A stretch of 64,000 nt of DNA from Corallococcus macrosporus DSM 14697 (GTDB taxonomy: Bacteria > Myxococcota > Myxococcia > Myxococcales > Myxococcaceae). This document shows positions 8,029 through 18,000 of this stretch, one piece after another. The notes beneath the pieces are model-generated. The model worked only from the letters and a program-made list of their open reading frames with translations, did no database searches and had not been told where the DNA came from. The position numbers were made by a program, and so were the translations under genes. Within the stretch, counting starts at the first letter, position 1. The number at the start of each line of letters is the position of its first letter. The stretch covers positions 7,350,001 through 7,414,000 of the forward strand of contig NZ_CP022203.1 of NCBI RefSeq assembly GCF_002305895.1, written 5' to 3'.

Positions 8029-9006
8029 ATGCGCGCACTGCAACTGCAGCGGCTGGACGGGCCCGACGGGCTCCAACTGGTGGACGTGCCCGAGCCCGAG
8101 GCGGGGGACTCGGTCCTCATCGACGTGGTGGCGGCCGGGGTGAGCTTTCCGGACCTGCTGCTCACCCGAGGGCAGTACCAGCTCAAGCCCGCCCTGCCCT
8201 TCATTCCGGGCGTGGAGGTGGCCGGCGTGGTGCGGCAGGCCCCCGCGGGCGCGGCGGTGAAGCCAGGCCAGCGGGTGATGGCGTTCAGCTTTGGCCTGGG
8301 CGGCTTCGCGGAGGTGGCCGCGATTCAACCGGAGATGGTGTTCCCCATCCCCGCCGGCTGGAGCTTCGAGGCGGCGGCGGGCGTGGTGATGAACTACCAC
8401 ACGGCCCACTTCGCGCTGCACCGGCGAGGCCGGCTCAAGGCGGAGGAGCGCGTCGTGGTCCATGGCGCCGCGGGCGGCGTGGGCACGGCGGCGGTGCAGG
8501 TGGCGCGCGGCGCCCAGGCCCGCGTCATCGCCGTGGTGAGCGACGCGCGCAAGGCGGAGGTGGCCCGGCGCGCCGGGGCGCACGAGGTGCTGCTGTCGAC
8601 GGAGGACTGGGTCTCCCAGGTGCGGGAGAAGACGGGCGGCCTGGGCGCCAACGTGGTGGTGGACCCGGTGGGCGGCGACATCTTCGACAAGAGCCTCAAG
8701 TGCCTGGCGCCCGAGGGCCGCCTGCTGGTGGTGGGCTTCGCGGGCGGACGCATCCCCGAGGTCCAGGTGAACCGGCTCCTGCTGCGAAACATCGACGTGG
8801 TGGGCGTGGCGTGGGGCGGCTTCCTCCTGCACGAGCCGTCCCTGACGCCCACCATCGCCAAGGATTTGGAGGCCATGGCGGAGCGCGGGGTGCTCACCCC
8901 CGTCGTGGGCCCGGTGTTCCCGCTGGAGCAGGGCGCGCAGGCCCTGCGAGAGCTCGACGCGCGGCGGGCGACGGGCAAGGTCGTGCTGCGCATGCGCGAG
9001 GGCTGA
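8029..9006 (+). CDS. NADPH:quinone oxidoreductase family (MDR/zinc-free alcohol dehydrogenase-like)
   Basis: 325 residues from the ATG at 8029, the start that aligns with the family ('MRALQLQRLDGPDGLQLVDV'); the frame is open further upstream without homology. It has the GroES-like N-terminal domain ('ALPFIPGVEVAGVV') and a Rossmann domain with 'HGAAGGVGTAAVQVA' near residue 145 for NADPH. Cysteine ligands for catalytic zinc are absent, as in quinone oxidoreductases. The expected reaction is NADPH-dependent reduction of quinones or enones in the cytoplasm. It stands alone: the next gene is separated by a hairpin. Confidence 0.88.
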   Translation: MRALQLQRLDGPDGLQLVDVPEPEAGDSVLIDVVAAGVSFPDLLLTRGQYQLKPALPFIPGVEVAGVVRQAPAGAAVKPGQRVMAFSFGLGGFAEVAAIQPEMVFPIPAGWSFEAAAGVVMNYHTAHFALHRRGRLKAEERVVVHGAAGGVGTAAVQVARGAQARVIAVVSDARKAEVARRAGAHEVLLSTEDWVSQVREKTGGLGANVVVDPVGGDIFDKSLKCLAPEGRLLVVGFAGGRIPEVQVNRLLLRNIDVVGVAWGGFLLHEPSLTPTIAKDLEAMAERGVLTPVVGPVFPLEQGAQALRELDARRATGKVVLRMREG

Positions 9007-9050
9007 GCGGCGAGGAAGGACGGGCCCGCGCAGGGTGCCCGCTGATTGAC

Positions 9051-9090
9051 CGCCGGGCGTGCGGCCAGCCGCGTGCGGCCGCGCCCGGCG
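9051..9090 (+). terminator. Probable terminator hairpin after the quinone oxidoreductase
   Basis: Perfect 9-bp inverted repeat, CGCCGGGCG (9051-9059) and CGCCCGGCG (9082-9090), with a 22-nt loop that is itself GC-rich. It lies 45 nt past the stop codon. There is no T tract. Confidence 0.45.
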
Positions 9091-9140
9091 CTGCCTTCTC
9101 TCCGGCCGGACACCACCTTGGTGCAGGAGGTGACGGCACC

Positions 9141-9440
9141 ATGGCGGAAGACCCCTTGGAGCGGCAGCACGAGCGCGAGCGGGAACAGGAGCGGAGGCGC
9201 CTGCGCGAGGAGGAGCAGAAGGACCTGGACGTGGAGTCCCACCGGGGACCACGCCCCCTGGAAGGCTACGCCGGGGGCCACACCACGTGGACGGGCCAGC
9301 AGGATGACGACTCCGCCCGCAGCGTTCACGCGGGCGATGCCCAGGCGTCCTGGGAGGCCAGCGAACGGCAGGCGCGGCTGGAGCCCGAAGCGCCGGAGCC
9401 TGGAGCACAGCCGCCGCGCGGCGGACCCCGCTCCAAGTGA
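9141..9440 (+). CDS. Small highly charged hypothetical protein
   Basis: 99 residues. The ATG at 9141 follows a GGAGG by about 10 nt. The N-terminal third is an Arg/Glu-rich helix ('RQHEREREQERRRLREEEQK'), followed by a Gly/Asp-rich, probably disordered tail ending in PRSK. No domain is recognised, and there is no signal peptide or membrane segment. GC-rich third positions and the ribosome binding site support a real gene. It converges with the gene at 9452. Confidence 0.6.
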   Translation: MAEDPLERQHEREREQERRRLREEEQKDLDVESHRGPRPLEGYAGGHTTWTGQQDDDSARSVHAGDAQASWEASERQARLEPEAPEPGAQPPRGGPRSK

Positions 9441-9451
9441 AGCGCGCCCGC

Positions 9452-9853
9452 TCAGCGAAGCTCGGGGACCTCGCGCTCCAGCGTCTCCGCGGCGCGCGCG
9501 TCCTTGGGCACGCCGAAGCGTTGGCGCGAGTGCGCCAGTAGCTGGCCCGCGTAGACGGTGTCCTCCAGGGCCTCCTGGTAGCGCCCCACCCGCGCGAGCG
9601 TCCGCGCCCGCTCGTCCACCAGCCGGGCCAGGATGCGCGCCTGCTCCGCGTGGGAGAACAGGCGCACCACGGAGCGGGCGTCGAAGCAGACCAGCGTGTC
9701 GAACTCCATGCCCAGCGTGGTGGTGCAGGCCTCGCGGATGTGCTGGAGGCTGGTGTCCAGGGCCGCCTCCGCCCGCGCCCGGGCGATGTCCGGGGCCAGA
9801 CGGCCGAGCTCACGCACGGCATTCAAGGTGAAGGCGTAACGCAGGACGGGCAT
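9452..9853 (-). CDS. Hypothetical all-helical protein
   Basis: 133 residues from the ATG at 9853 ('MPVLRYAFTLNAVRELGRLA'). An in-frame ATG at 9889 ('MNPRGWGVV'), preceded by a weak GGTGG, is an alternative that adds 12 residues. The content is mostly amphipathic helices, with a TPR-like stretch near the end ('LVDERARTLARVGRYQEALED'). No known family is recognised. It is divergent from the XdhC-like gene, whose start is 169 nt away, so the two may share a promoter region. Confidence 0.55.
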   Translation of the reverse strand: MPVLRYAFTLNAVRELGRLAPDIARARAEAALDTSLQHIREACTTTLGMEFDTLVCFDARSVVRLFSHAEQARILARLVDERARTLARVGRYQEALEDTVYAGQLLAHSRQRFGVPKDARAAETLEREVPELR

Positions 9854-10021
9854 GCGGATGGGGACTACACCCCAGCCGCGCGGATTCATCCAGCCACCAG
9901 GTGTATCCGCTGCCGCGCGCCGCGGCATCCCGCGCGCCAGGAACGTCACTGGCCGGGATGGAATGGCGCCGACTACAGTTCGCCCTCGCGCTCCGGCCAC
10001 CCCCACCAAGGACGACGAGAC

Positions 10022-11134
10022 ATGAAGGACCTGGACGCCATCCTCCGCGCGCGCACGTCGGCTCGCGGCCCGCTGGTCCTGGCCACGGTGGTCGCCGTGG
10101 CGGGCTCGGCGTACCGGCGGCCGGGGGCGCGGATGTTGATGAGCGAGGACGGCTGGCTGGCGGGAGGCGTCAGCGGCGGCTGCCTGGAGGCCGACATCGT
10201 CCGCAAGGCCTTCTTCTGGACCACCACCGGCCCGCGCCTGCTGCGCTACGACTCCACCAGCGACGCCGCGGAGGATGAGGGCGCCTTCTCCTTCGCGCTG
10301 GGCTGCAACGGCGTGGTGGACGTGCTGCTGGAGCGCTGGGATTCGGGCGCGGGGGAAGCGCTCACCTTCGCCGCGGGGGCGCGCGCGGCCGGGCGCCGGG
10401 CGGTGGTGGCCACGGTGTACCGGGGCCCCGCGAGCGCCGTGGGTGCCCGGCTGATGCTCCGCGATGACGGCGCCGACACGGGCTCACTTCCCGGCGCGCT
10501 GGGAGACGCCGTGCGCGCGGCGGCGCGCGAGGCCCTGGCGGCGGGCCGCACGTGGAGCGGCCCCTGCGGCGGCGCGGACGTGCTGGTGGAGGTCGTCGAG
10601 CCGCCCCACCCCCTGGTGCTCTTCGGCAGCGGCTTCGACGTGGTGCCGGTGGTGAACCAGGCCGCGGCCCTGGGCTGGCACGTCACCGTGGTGGCGGACC
10701 GGCCCGCGCAGGCCCTGCGGCGCCGCTTTCCCCAGGCCCACGCGGTGGTGTCGGCGAAGGCGGCGGACGCGCCCGGCGCGGTGCCCCTGTCGCCGCGCAC
10801 GCTGGCCGTGTTGATGACGCACAGCCTGCCGCAGGACCGCGAGTTGCTGGCGCGGCTGCTCCCCCGCCCCCTGCGCTACCTGGGCGTGCTGGGGCCGCGC
10901 TCGCGCACGGACCGGCTGCTCGCGGAGCTGGGCTCGGCGCCCACCGACGCGCACCTGGAGAAGCTGCACGCCCCCGTGGGGCTGGACCTGGGCGCGGAGG
11001 GCGCGGAGGAGATTGCCCTGTCCATCATCGCGGAGCTGCAAGCGGTCGTCGCAGGACGCGAGGGCGGCAAGCTCCGCGAGCGGCGGGCGCCCATCCACAC
11101 CGCCGCGGCGCCGCCGGCGCGGAGGCTGGCGTGA
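10022..11134 (+). CDS. xdhC: XdhC/CoxI family molybdoenzyme maturation factor
   Basis: 370 residues. The N-terminal XdhC_CoxI segment has 'GSAYRRPGARMLMSEDGWLAGGVSGGCLE'-like features, of which 'VSGGCLEADIV' (about 50-60) is the family hallmark. The C-terminal Rossmann-like XdhC_C domain begins near 'LVLFGSGFDVVPVV' (about 198). XdhC proteins bind molybdenum cofactor, promote its sulfuration and deliver it to xanthine dehydrogenase-type enzymes in the cytoplasm. It overlaps the next gene by four bases (GTGA), so the two are translationally coupled. No molybdenum hydroxylase structural gene is present in the window. Confidence 0.85.
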   Translation: MKDLDAILRARTSARGPLVLATVVAVAGSAYRRPGARMLMSEDGWLAGGVSGGCLEADIVRKAFFWTTTGPRLLRYDSTSDAAEDEGAFSFALGCNGVVDVLLERWDSGAGEALTFAAGARAAGRRAVVATVYRGPASAVGARLMLRDDGADTGSLPGALGDAVRAAAREALAAGRTWSGPCGGADVLVEVVEPPHPLVLFGSGFDVVPVVNQAAALGWHVTVVADRPAQALRRRFPQAHAVVSAKAADAPGAVPLSPRTLAVLMTHSLPQDRELLARLLPRPLRYLGVLGPRSRTDRLLAELGSAPTDAHLEKLHAPVGLDLGAEGAEEIALSIIAELQAVVAGREGGKLRERRAPIHTAAAPPARRLA

Positions 11135-11715
11135 GGGTGGGCGTGGTGCTGCTGGCCGCGGGGGGCTCCTCGCGGCTGGGCCACCCCAAGCAGCTCGTGC
11201 GCTACCAGGGCACGACGCTGGTGCGGCGCGCCGCCGAGGCCGCCGCGTCCCTGCGGTGCGGCCCGGTGGTGGTCGTGCTGGGCGCGGCGCGGGACGCGGT
11301 CGCCGCGGAGCTGACGGGCCTGGACGTGCGCGCAGTGGACCATCCGGACTGGGCCGCCGGGCCCGGGGGCTCGCTGCGCGCGGGGCTGGGCGCGCTTCGC
11401 GAGCTGGAGCCGCCCGCGCTGGACGCGGTGCTCGTGCTGCTGTGTGACCAGCTCCGCGTGGACGCCGCGCACCTGCGCGCGCTGCTGGCCGCGTTCGAGC
11501 GCGGCGGCGCGCCCGTGGTGGCCTCCGCCTACGAGGACACCCGGGGCGTGCCCGCGCTCTTCGCGCGCGGCGTCTTCCCGGAGCTGGAGGCGCTCGGCCC
11601 CGCCCAGGGCGCGCGCGGCGTGATTGCGCGCGAGCCCTCGCGCGTGGTGACAGTCCCGCTGCCGGGCGGCGGCGCTGACGTGGACACGGCGGAGGATGTC
11701 GCGCGGCTGACGTGA
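11131..11715 (+). CDS. Molybdenum cofactor nucleotidyltransferase (MocA/MobA-like)
   Basis: 194 residues from a GTG at 11131 that overlaps the xdhC stop. The N-terminal signature 'VVLLAAGGSSRLGHPKQLV' is the nucleotide-binding loop of MobA/MocA-type transferases, and 'LLCDQLRVD' supplies the metal-binding aspartate region. The family adds CMP or GMP to molybdopterin. The partner XdhC suggests the CTP-using MocA type that makes the MCD form for xanthine dehydrogenase-like enzymes (inference from context). Confidence 0.82.
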   Translation: MRVGVVLLAAGGSSRLGHPKQLVRYQGTTLVRRAAEAAASLRCGPVVVVLGAARDAVAAELTGLDVRAVDHPDWAAGPGGSLRAGLGALRELEPPALDAVLVLLCDQLRVDAAHLRALLAAFERGGAPVVASAYEDTRGVPALFARGVFPELEALGPAQGARGVIAREPSRVVTVPLPGGGADVDTAEDVARLT

Positions 11716-11851
11716 GCGCCGGGCGCATCCGTCGCGCCGCGGATACGCGCATCGGCCCGGCGACGGGCCTCCTGGTACGTCAGTGCGTGTTGCCAGGGCC
11801 GCGCACCGCGCCCCACCTTCTGCGCGCAGGACTTTCAGCAAAGGGGGGCGC

Positions 11852-12418
11852 ATGTCCAAGTTCAGGTTCCCGGCGGTGCTGGCCGCCTCGGCGGTGATGG
11901 GTTTCCCGGTCGGCTGCTCCAAACACGGCGAGTCAGCCCAGGGCGGCATGCCGCCCACCGCGCAGCAGATGCCACAGCAGGACGACGGCGTGTCGCCCGG
12001 CGCGCGGGCGCGGATGAAGACGGACTGCCCCATGGACGTGTCCGGCGCGCAGGCGCGCGCGGAGGACATCCCGGAGGGCGTGGCGCTCATCATCGTCACC
12101 TCTGAGACCGACAAGGTGGCGGACCTCCAGCAGCGCAGCCGGCGGATGATGCAGTTCCAGCAGCAGCAGGGCACCGGAGGCAGCGGCATGGCCCAGCCGC
12201 CGGGCGTGGACTACGACGAGATGGGCGGCCAGGAGGAGCCGGGCTCCGCGGGGGCGCCGTCGGTGCCGTCCGTCGCCAGCGTGCATGACTCCCCGGAGGG
12301 CGTCGTCATCGTCTACACCGCCGTCGACCCGGCCCGGCAGGACACGCTGAGCTCCGAAATCCACCGGAACGCGAAGTACCTGGACACGGGCAAGTGCCCG
12401 GGCATGGCCGCGGACTGA
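11852..12418 (+). CDS. Hypothetical lipoprotein
   Basis: 188 residues; the ATG at 11852 follows a GGGGGG-type ribosome binding site. A signal peptide ends in a lipobox-like 'GFPVGC' (Cys about 22). The mature part is Gln/Met/Pro-rich with low-complexity segments ('QQMPQQDD', 'MMQFQQQQ') and has a conserved-looking C-terminal piece ('VHDSPEGVVIVYTAVDPARQ'). No known family. Likely anchored in the cell envelope. Confidence 0.7.
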   Translation: MSKFRFPAVLAASAVMGFPVGCSKHGESAQGGMPPTAQQMPQQDDGVSPGARARMKTDCPMDVSGAQARAEDIPEGVALIIVTSETDKVADLQQRSRRMMQFQQQQGTGGSGMAQPPGVDYDEMGGQEEPGSAGAPSVPSVASVHDSPEGVVIVYTAVDPARQDTLSSEIHRNAKYLDTGKCPGMAAD

Positions 12419-12476
12419 TGGGCCCACCTGCCGCGCGGAGGCCGCTTCGCCAGAGGCCAGCGCCCGAGGTCCTGCA

Positions 12477-12495
12477 CCCGCCGCCGTCAGGCGGG
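12477..12495. terminator. Possible terminator between convergent genes
   Basis: CCCGCC (12477-12482) and GGCGGG (12490-12495) form a 6-bp GC stem with a 7-nt loop in the 114-nt gap between the convergent lipoprotein and HAD genes. It is short and has no T tract. Confidence 0.25.
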
Positions 12496-12532
12496 CCGGG
12501 CGCTGGCTTCCCCCACGCAGGGGCGGCCGTGC

Positions 12533-13180
12533 TCACTTCAGCGGCGGCAGGTGCGCCAGCAGCCGTGTCAGGTTCGGCTGCAGCTCATCCGGCGAGGCGC
12601 TGGCGAGCACGTCCACCGGGTGCGTGCCCCAGGTGACGGCGTAGGTCCGCAGCCCCGCGGCCTGTCCGGCGCGCAGGTCCAACGCGGTGTCCCCCACCAT
12701 CCACAGCCCGCCGGTGCCCAGCGCCGCCAGCGCGTGGTGGATGACGTCCGGCGCGGGCTTGTGCGGAAAGCCATCCGTGCCCTGGACGTGGTGGAGCAGC
12801 GGGCCCAGGCCCATGGCGTCCACGAACTTGCGCGCCATGTCGGGGCGCTTGGTGGTGGCCACCGCGAGCAGGTAGCCGCGCTCGCGCAGCGTGCGCAGCA
12901 CCTCCGCCACCCCTGGATAGGGCCGCGAGTTGCGGTGGAAGTTGAGCGGGTAGTGCGCACGGTACGCCGCGCACAGGGCGGCGACGTGCGGCTCCGGCGC
13001 GAACTGGCGGTACATCCAGTCCAGCGGGTGGCCGATGAAGGCCCGGACCTGCTCGTAGGTGGGCACCGGCAGCCCCACGTGCGTGAAGCCGTGGAGGAAG
13101 CTGTCGATGATGTCCGGCAGCGAGTCCACCAGCGTGCCGTCGAGGTCGAAGAGGATGCCGCGAGGAGTTGAAGCGCTCAC
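12533..13180 (-). CDS. HAD superfamily hydrolase (phosphoglycolate phosphatase-like)
   Basis: 215 residues from a GTG at 13180, chosen because GGAAGGG precedes it and the HAD motif follows directly; the frame is open further upstream. Motif I is 'FDLDGTLVDS' (Asp12 nucleophile, Asp14 acid/base), motif II 'VATTK', motif III the lysine in 'PHKPAPD', motif IV 'VGDTALDLRAG'. An alpha-helical C1 cap lies between motifs I and II. These features fit phosphatases of the Gph/PpaX group, cytoplasmic, acting on a small phosphate ester. The true substrate is unknown. It lies 44 nt downstream of the membrane protein gene on the same strand. Confidence 0.88.
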   Translation of the reverse strand: MSASTPRGILFDLDGTLVDSLPDIIDSFLHGFTHVGLPVPTYEQVRAFIGHPLDWMYRQFAPEPHVAALCAAYRAHYPLNFHRNSRPYPGVAEVLRTLRERGYLLAVATTKRPDMARKFVDAMGLGPLLHHVQGTDGFPHKPAPDVIHHALAALGTGGLWMVGDTALDLRAGQAAGLRTYAVTWGTHPVDVLASASPDELQPNLTRLLAHLPPLK

Positions 13181-13224
13181 GGCCCTTCCATACCCCCTCT
13201 CGTGTCCCCTGTCCTCCCTCGGGC

Positions 13225-14964
13225 TCAGGGGGCGGCCCGCTCCACCGGCGGAGCAGGCGCCTGCTCCAGGACGCACAGCCACAGCCGCTCCTCCTGCACA
13301 CAGCGCGTCCCGCGAATGGCGCGGAACTCGTGGAGCCGCTGCGGGATGGAGAGGTAGACAGTCCGTGGGTCCAGCCTGCCCGCCCGGATGTCGTCATCCA
13401 GGCCCAGGCAGTAGGACTGGGCGCGCGCGTCATCCAGGCGCGCGACGTAGCCGCTGTTGAAGGTGAGGCCCAGCCGGTAGGCGCGGTAGGCCCAGCGGTG
13501 GAAGTCCATGGGCCCGGCCCGGCAGCCCCGCCCGGAGCCGTCATGCATCTGCGGCGGGTAGAGCACCAGGTGCTCGCGCCCCACCGCGAGCTCGCGGAGC
13601 GCGTCGGATGGCTGCGTGTTCCAGGCCGGACCTTCCTTCGCCTGATGGCCCCGCCCCAGATTCACGTCAAAGGCTTGCAGCGCCAACGCCAGCGCCAGCA
13701 GCGACGGCGCCACCGTGGGCTTGGGCAGGCGGATGAGCGCGAGCGCGGCGCCCAGCGCCAGCAGGTAGTAGAGCGGCCACACGAAGCGGCCGGAGGAGCG
13801 GAAGGGCTCCACCCACCGCATCACGGGCGCGTAGAGGCGCGTCAGGTCCGCGATGAGCTCGCCTCGCAAGGTGACGCGCGAGGAGAGCGCGAAGAAGAAC
13901 AGGCCCAGCGCCACCAGCGCCACGGGCACCCACCGGCGCCAGTGCCGCGCGACGAGCGGCGCGTCGCGGACGACCAGCACGAGCGCGGCCCAGAGCGCGA
14001 AGAGCACGCCCAGCCCCAGGTAGCCAAAGCCCTCGTACTGGGCGCCCTGCCTCGGCAGCGGGCTCAGGAAGCGCGACCAGGAGAAGTCCCGCTGGTAGCC
14101 CAGGGGATTGACGAACGCCAACAGGTCCGCGGAGAACCCGCCGAAGGAGCCCGCGCCCAGGGTGCGGACCGTGCCCAGGTAGCCCAGCACGTAGAACAGC
14201 ACGAGCACGCTGCCCACGTGCACCACGGCCCCCAGCACGGGCCAGCGCCAAGGCAGCTTCCGCTCCAGCGCGGTCCGCGCGCACAGCGACAGCGCGAGCG
14301 CCAGCACCATGGCGGCAATCACCGGGTGCACCCCCGCGGCGAACACGCACAGCGCCAGCGCGATGCCCAGCGCCTGCTTCGCGTCGCGCGCGTCCCGCTG
14401 CGGAGCCAGGTGCAGCCCCACCAGCAGGATGAGCGTCCAATGCGCGCACAGCGCCTCGTGCGCCATGCTCATGCGCGCCAGCAGCGTGGGCGACAGCACC
14501 AGCAGCGCGCCCACCAGCCACTGCTGCGCCACCGTGGCGCCCGTCCGCCGCGCCACCCAGGCGGCCGAGGCGCCCTGGAGCATCAGGCACGCGCACATCC
14601 ACGGGCCGATGTACTGGAAGTCGGCGGGCAGCAGGCCGGAGAACGGCCGCAGCAGCAGCGCCACCCAGGGGATGGCGTCCATGTAGCCGAGCGTCGTCCC
14701 GAGCGGATGCAGGTACCCGTCGATGGCGCCCAGCGGGAAGCGCCAGGGCTCGTTGCGGAAGAACAGCCAGCCCAGCAGGTGCTGGCTGAAGTCGTCTCGG
14801 ATGAGCCAGCCCAGGCGGGTGGGGTCCAGCGCCGCTGGCCCGTAGATGGCCAGGAAGGCCAGCAGCCCCACCCCGGCGGCGCCCAGCGGCCCCGCGTTCG
14901 CCGCGACGGAGGCGGCGGCCGAGCCCAGCATGCGCCGCGTCCGCTCGGGCAGGGCGGGCGTCAT
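13225..14964 (-). CDS. Polytopic membrane protein, DUF6311/glycosyltransferase-like
   Basis: 579 residues with about 11-13 hydrophobic segments and a final soluble domain of about 150 residues. The N-terminal pattern ('YGPAALDPTRLGWLIRDDF', then 'HLLGWLFFRNEPW') resembles DUF6311 membrane proteins, which look like GT-C/PMT-type glycosyltransferases with acidic residues in the first loop. Transfer of a lipid-linked sugar is possible but unproven. It sits between the HAD gene and the large cyclase-NTPase gene on the same strand (89 nt gap), so all three may be co-transcribed. Confidence 0.6.
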   Translation of the reverse strand: MTPALPERTRRMLGSAAASVAANAGPLGAAGVGLLAFLAIYGPAALDPTRLGWLIRDDFSQHLLGWLFFRNEPWRFPLGAIDGYLHPLGTTLGYMDAIPWVALLLRPFSGLLPADFQYIGPWMCACLMLQGASAAWVARRTGATVAQQWLVGALLVLSPTLLARMSMAHEALCAHWTLILLVGLHLAPQRDARDAKQALGIALALCVFAAGVHPVIAAMVLALALSLCARTALERKLPWRWPVLGAVVHVGSVLVLFYVLGYLGTVRTLGAGSFGGFSADLLAFVNPLGYQRDFSWSRFLSPLPRQGAQYEGFGYLGLGVLFALWAALVLVVRDAPLVARHWRRWVPVALVALGLFFFALSSRVTLRGELIADLTRLYAPVMRWVEPFRSSGRFVWPLYYLLALGAALALIRLPKPTVAPSLLALALALQAFDVNLGRGHQAKEGPAWNTQPSDALRELAVGREHLVLYPPQMHDGSGRGCRAGPMDFHRWAYRAYRLGLTFNSGYVARLDDARAQSYCLGLDDDIRAGRLDPRTVYLSIPQRLHEFRAIRGTRCVQEERLWLCVLEQAPAPPVERAAP

Positions 14965-15053
14965 GGATGGCCCTCACGCGAGGCGACGGAGACGAAGGTG
15001 ACGTGCGCGTCGGGCATGGGAGCGCCGCTTGAAGCACAGCCGTTTCCGGGGCG

Positions 15054-18000
15054 TCAAGCAGCCCCGGCGCAGGCAGGCGGGCTCCCGCCCTCCACCGCCA
15101 CGGCCTCCACCTCCACGGGCGCCGCGGTGAGCCGCCACAGCGCTTCCTCCAGGAAGCCCAGCGCGCCGCGCAGGTCCGACGACGCGGCCTCTGGCGGCGC
15201 GCCCCGGGCCCGCGCGATGCGCTGCCGCACCGACGCGAAGGCCCGCTGCGCCCGCGCGACGTCGTCCCCCGCGGCCCTCGCCTCCGCCAGGTCCACCGAC
15301 GCGCGCAGCAGCGCCGCCAGCTCGCGCAGCACCGGGTTCTCCCGCAGCTCCGGCGCGCCCTCCAGCACGACGAAGCTCGCCTCCGCCGCCGCGGCATCCC
15401 CCACGCACGCCTCCACCACGGCGCGGTACACCGCGAAGCGCAGCACCTGCCCGCGTGACACCCGCCCCAGGCCGGACACCGCCTCCGACAGCCGCGCCCA
15501 GGCCTCGCTCCACGCGCCCAGCGCCAGCTCCGCGCGCCCCAGCTCGCCCAGCGCCGTGCCCTCCAGGAGCCGCTGTCCCAACTGCCGGCCAATCCGCGCC
15601 GCGGCCAGGAGGTGCTCTCGCGCGTCCCGCGGGCGGCCCTCCTCCAGCAGGCAGCAGCCCAGGTTGAGGCGCGCCAGCGCATGCCCCGCCCGGTCCCCCA
15701 CGCTGGCCGAGCGCGCCATCGCGTCCTCCAGCAGGCCCATCGCCTCCCGCGTGCGCCCCAGCTCCCCGATGGCCACCGCGCAGTTGGACAGGAAGCCCAC
15801 CTCGAACGTCACGTCGCCCACGCCGTGGAACAGCGCCTGCGCCGCGCGCAGGTGGGGGATGGCCGCCTCCGGGCCGCAGCGCGCCTGCTCCACGAGCCCC
15901 AGGTTCCCCACGGTATAGGCGTCCAGCCAGCGGTCCCCCTCCGACGACAACCGCCGCGCCTCGCGCACCAGCGCCCAGGCCTGGGCCAGCTCGCCTTCAT
16001 GTCGGGCGACAATCGACAGGTCCACCAGCACGCGCTTCTCGCCCGCCACCGCCCCCAACGTCCGCAGGGACTCGCGCGCGCGCTCCAAGTCCCTCCGGGC
16101 CGACGCCAGGTCTCCCGCCTCCAGGAACACGCGGCCCCGCACCGCCACGGCTTCCGCCACCAGCCGGTGCGCCACGCCCACCCGGTCCGTCATCGCCAGG
16201 GCCGCGTCCAGCCGCTCCAGCAGCAGGCGCACCGGGCCCCGCGTCACCACCTCCGGCTCCAGCGCCACCAGCGCCTCCAGCGCGCGCGCCACCGAGCGCG
16301 ACGTCGCGGGCCTCACGGCCAGGGCGTTGTCACACGCCGCCAGGAGGTTCTCCCGCTCCAGGGCCAGCCGCTGCAGCGCCTCCGCGCCGCCGTGGCTGCG
16401 CACCTGCGCGCGCAGGCCGTGGGCCAGCGTCAGGTACCAGTCCGCGTGGCGCTCCGCCAGCGCGGCCGCGTCGCCCACGCCTCCGTGCGGGCCCGCCTCG
16501 GCCAGCCGGGCCGCGGCGTACTGGCGGATGCTCTCGTATTGCCCCAGCCGCACGTCACCGCCGGGCAGCTCCGCCTCCAGCAGGCGCAAGAGCGACCTGG
16601 CGCGCAGCGACTGGAGCACGTCCAGCACGGAGGGCCCCTCCGGCGGCAGCCCCAGCACCGCCTCCGCCGCCTCCAGCGTGAAGCCGCCGCGGAACACCGA
16701 GCAGCGCGCCAGCGCGGCCCGCTCCTCCGGCTCCAGCAGGTTCCAGGACCAGTCGATGGCGGCTCGCAGCGTCGCCTGCCGCGTGTGGCCATCACGCCGC
16801 CCCGCGCGGAGCAGCTCGAAGCGGCGCGGCAGCCGCTCCCGGAGCTGGCTCACGCTCAACAGCGACATGCGCGCCGCGGCCAGCTCGATGGCCAGCGCGA
16901 TACCATCCAGTTGCCGCACGATGTCCGCGACCAGGGGCGCCTCGCCCTCCGTCAGCTCGAAGTGGCCCCGGGCCTCGCGCGCCCGCTGCGTGAACAGGCG
17001 CACCGCGTCCGAGCGGACCAGCGCCTCCAGCCGGGACTCGCCCTCCTCCGGAACGGACAGCGGCGCCAGGTCCAGCACCCGCTCGGCCAGCAGGCCCAGC
17101 GCCTCGCGCGACGTCGCCAGGAAGCGCGCGCGGGGCGCGAGCTGGAGCCACCGCCCCAGCGTGGCGGGCACGTGCTGCACGGCCTGCTCCAGGTTGTCGA
17201 GGATGAGCAGCACGTCCCCGCAGTCGTTCAGCGCCCGGCCCAGCCGCTCCACCGGCTCGGTCGGGTCACCGTCCGCGCGCAGGGGGATGCCCAGCGCCTG
17301 GCCCACCGACAGGCACAGCGCCTCCGCCGTCTGCGCCTCGGCCAGCTCGCACAGCCACACACCGCCCTCCCACGCCCCGGACTCCCGCTCCAGCGCGCCG
17401 AAGGACGTGGCCAGCCGCGTCTTGCCCATGCCGCCCGGGCCCAGCAGGGTGACGAGCCGCGCGCCGTCCGACAACCAGCGGCGGAGCAGGCCCAGCTCCA
17501 GGACACGGCCCACCAGTCCCTCCTGGAGCACGGGCACGTTGCCCTGCCGGTCACGCGGCGCGCGAGGCACCCCGAAGCGGCGCTCCGACAGGTGCGCGGG
17601 CAGCACCTCCACCAGCGCCACCGCGTCGTCGATGCCCTTCAGGCGGAACGCGCCCAGCGGACGCACCGCGGGCCGGCCCAGCGGCTCCAGCGCCTGGGCG
17701 GCCTGGGCCCAGGCGCCCCCGCTCACCAGCACCTGTCCGCCATGGCCCGCGGCCGCCACGCGCGCCGCCACGTTCACCATGCGGCCCAGGTAGTCCGTCC
17801 GGCCGGAGCGCGCGTCCACGCGGCATTCAGGCTCGCCCACGTGCACGCCCATGCGGACCCGCAGGCCCCGGAACAGGAGCCCCCCGGGCCCCATCTCCTC
17901 GGCCGCCTCGGGCTGGGAGAGGATGTCCACGGGCCAGGGCGCGCGCAGCAGCACGTCCTGCGCCTCCAGGCACCACCCCAGCGCCTCCTGCACCGAGGGG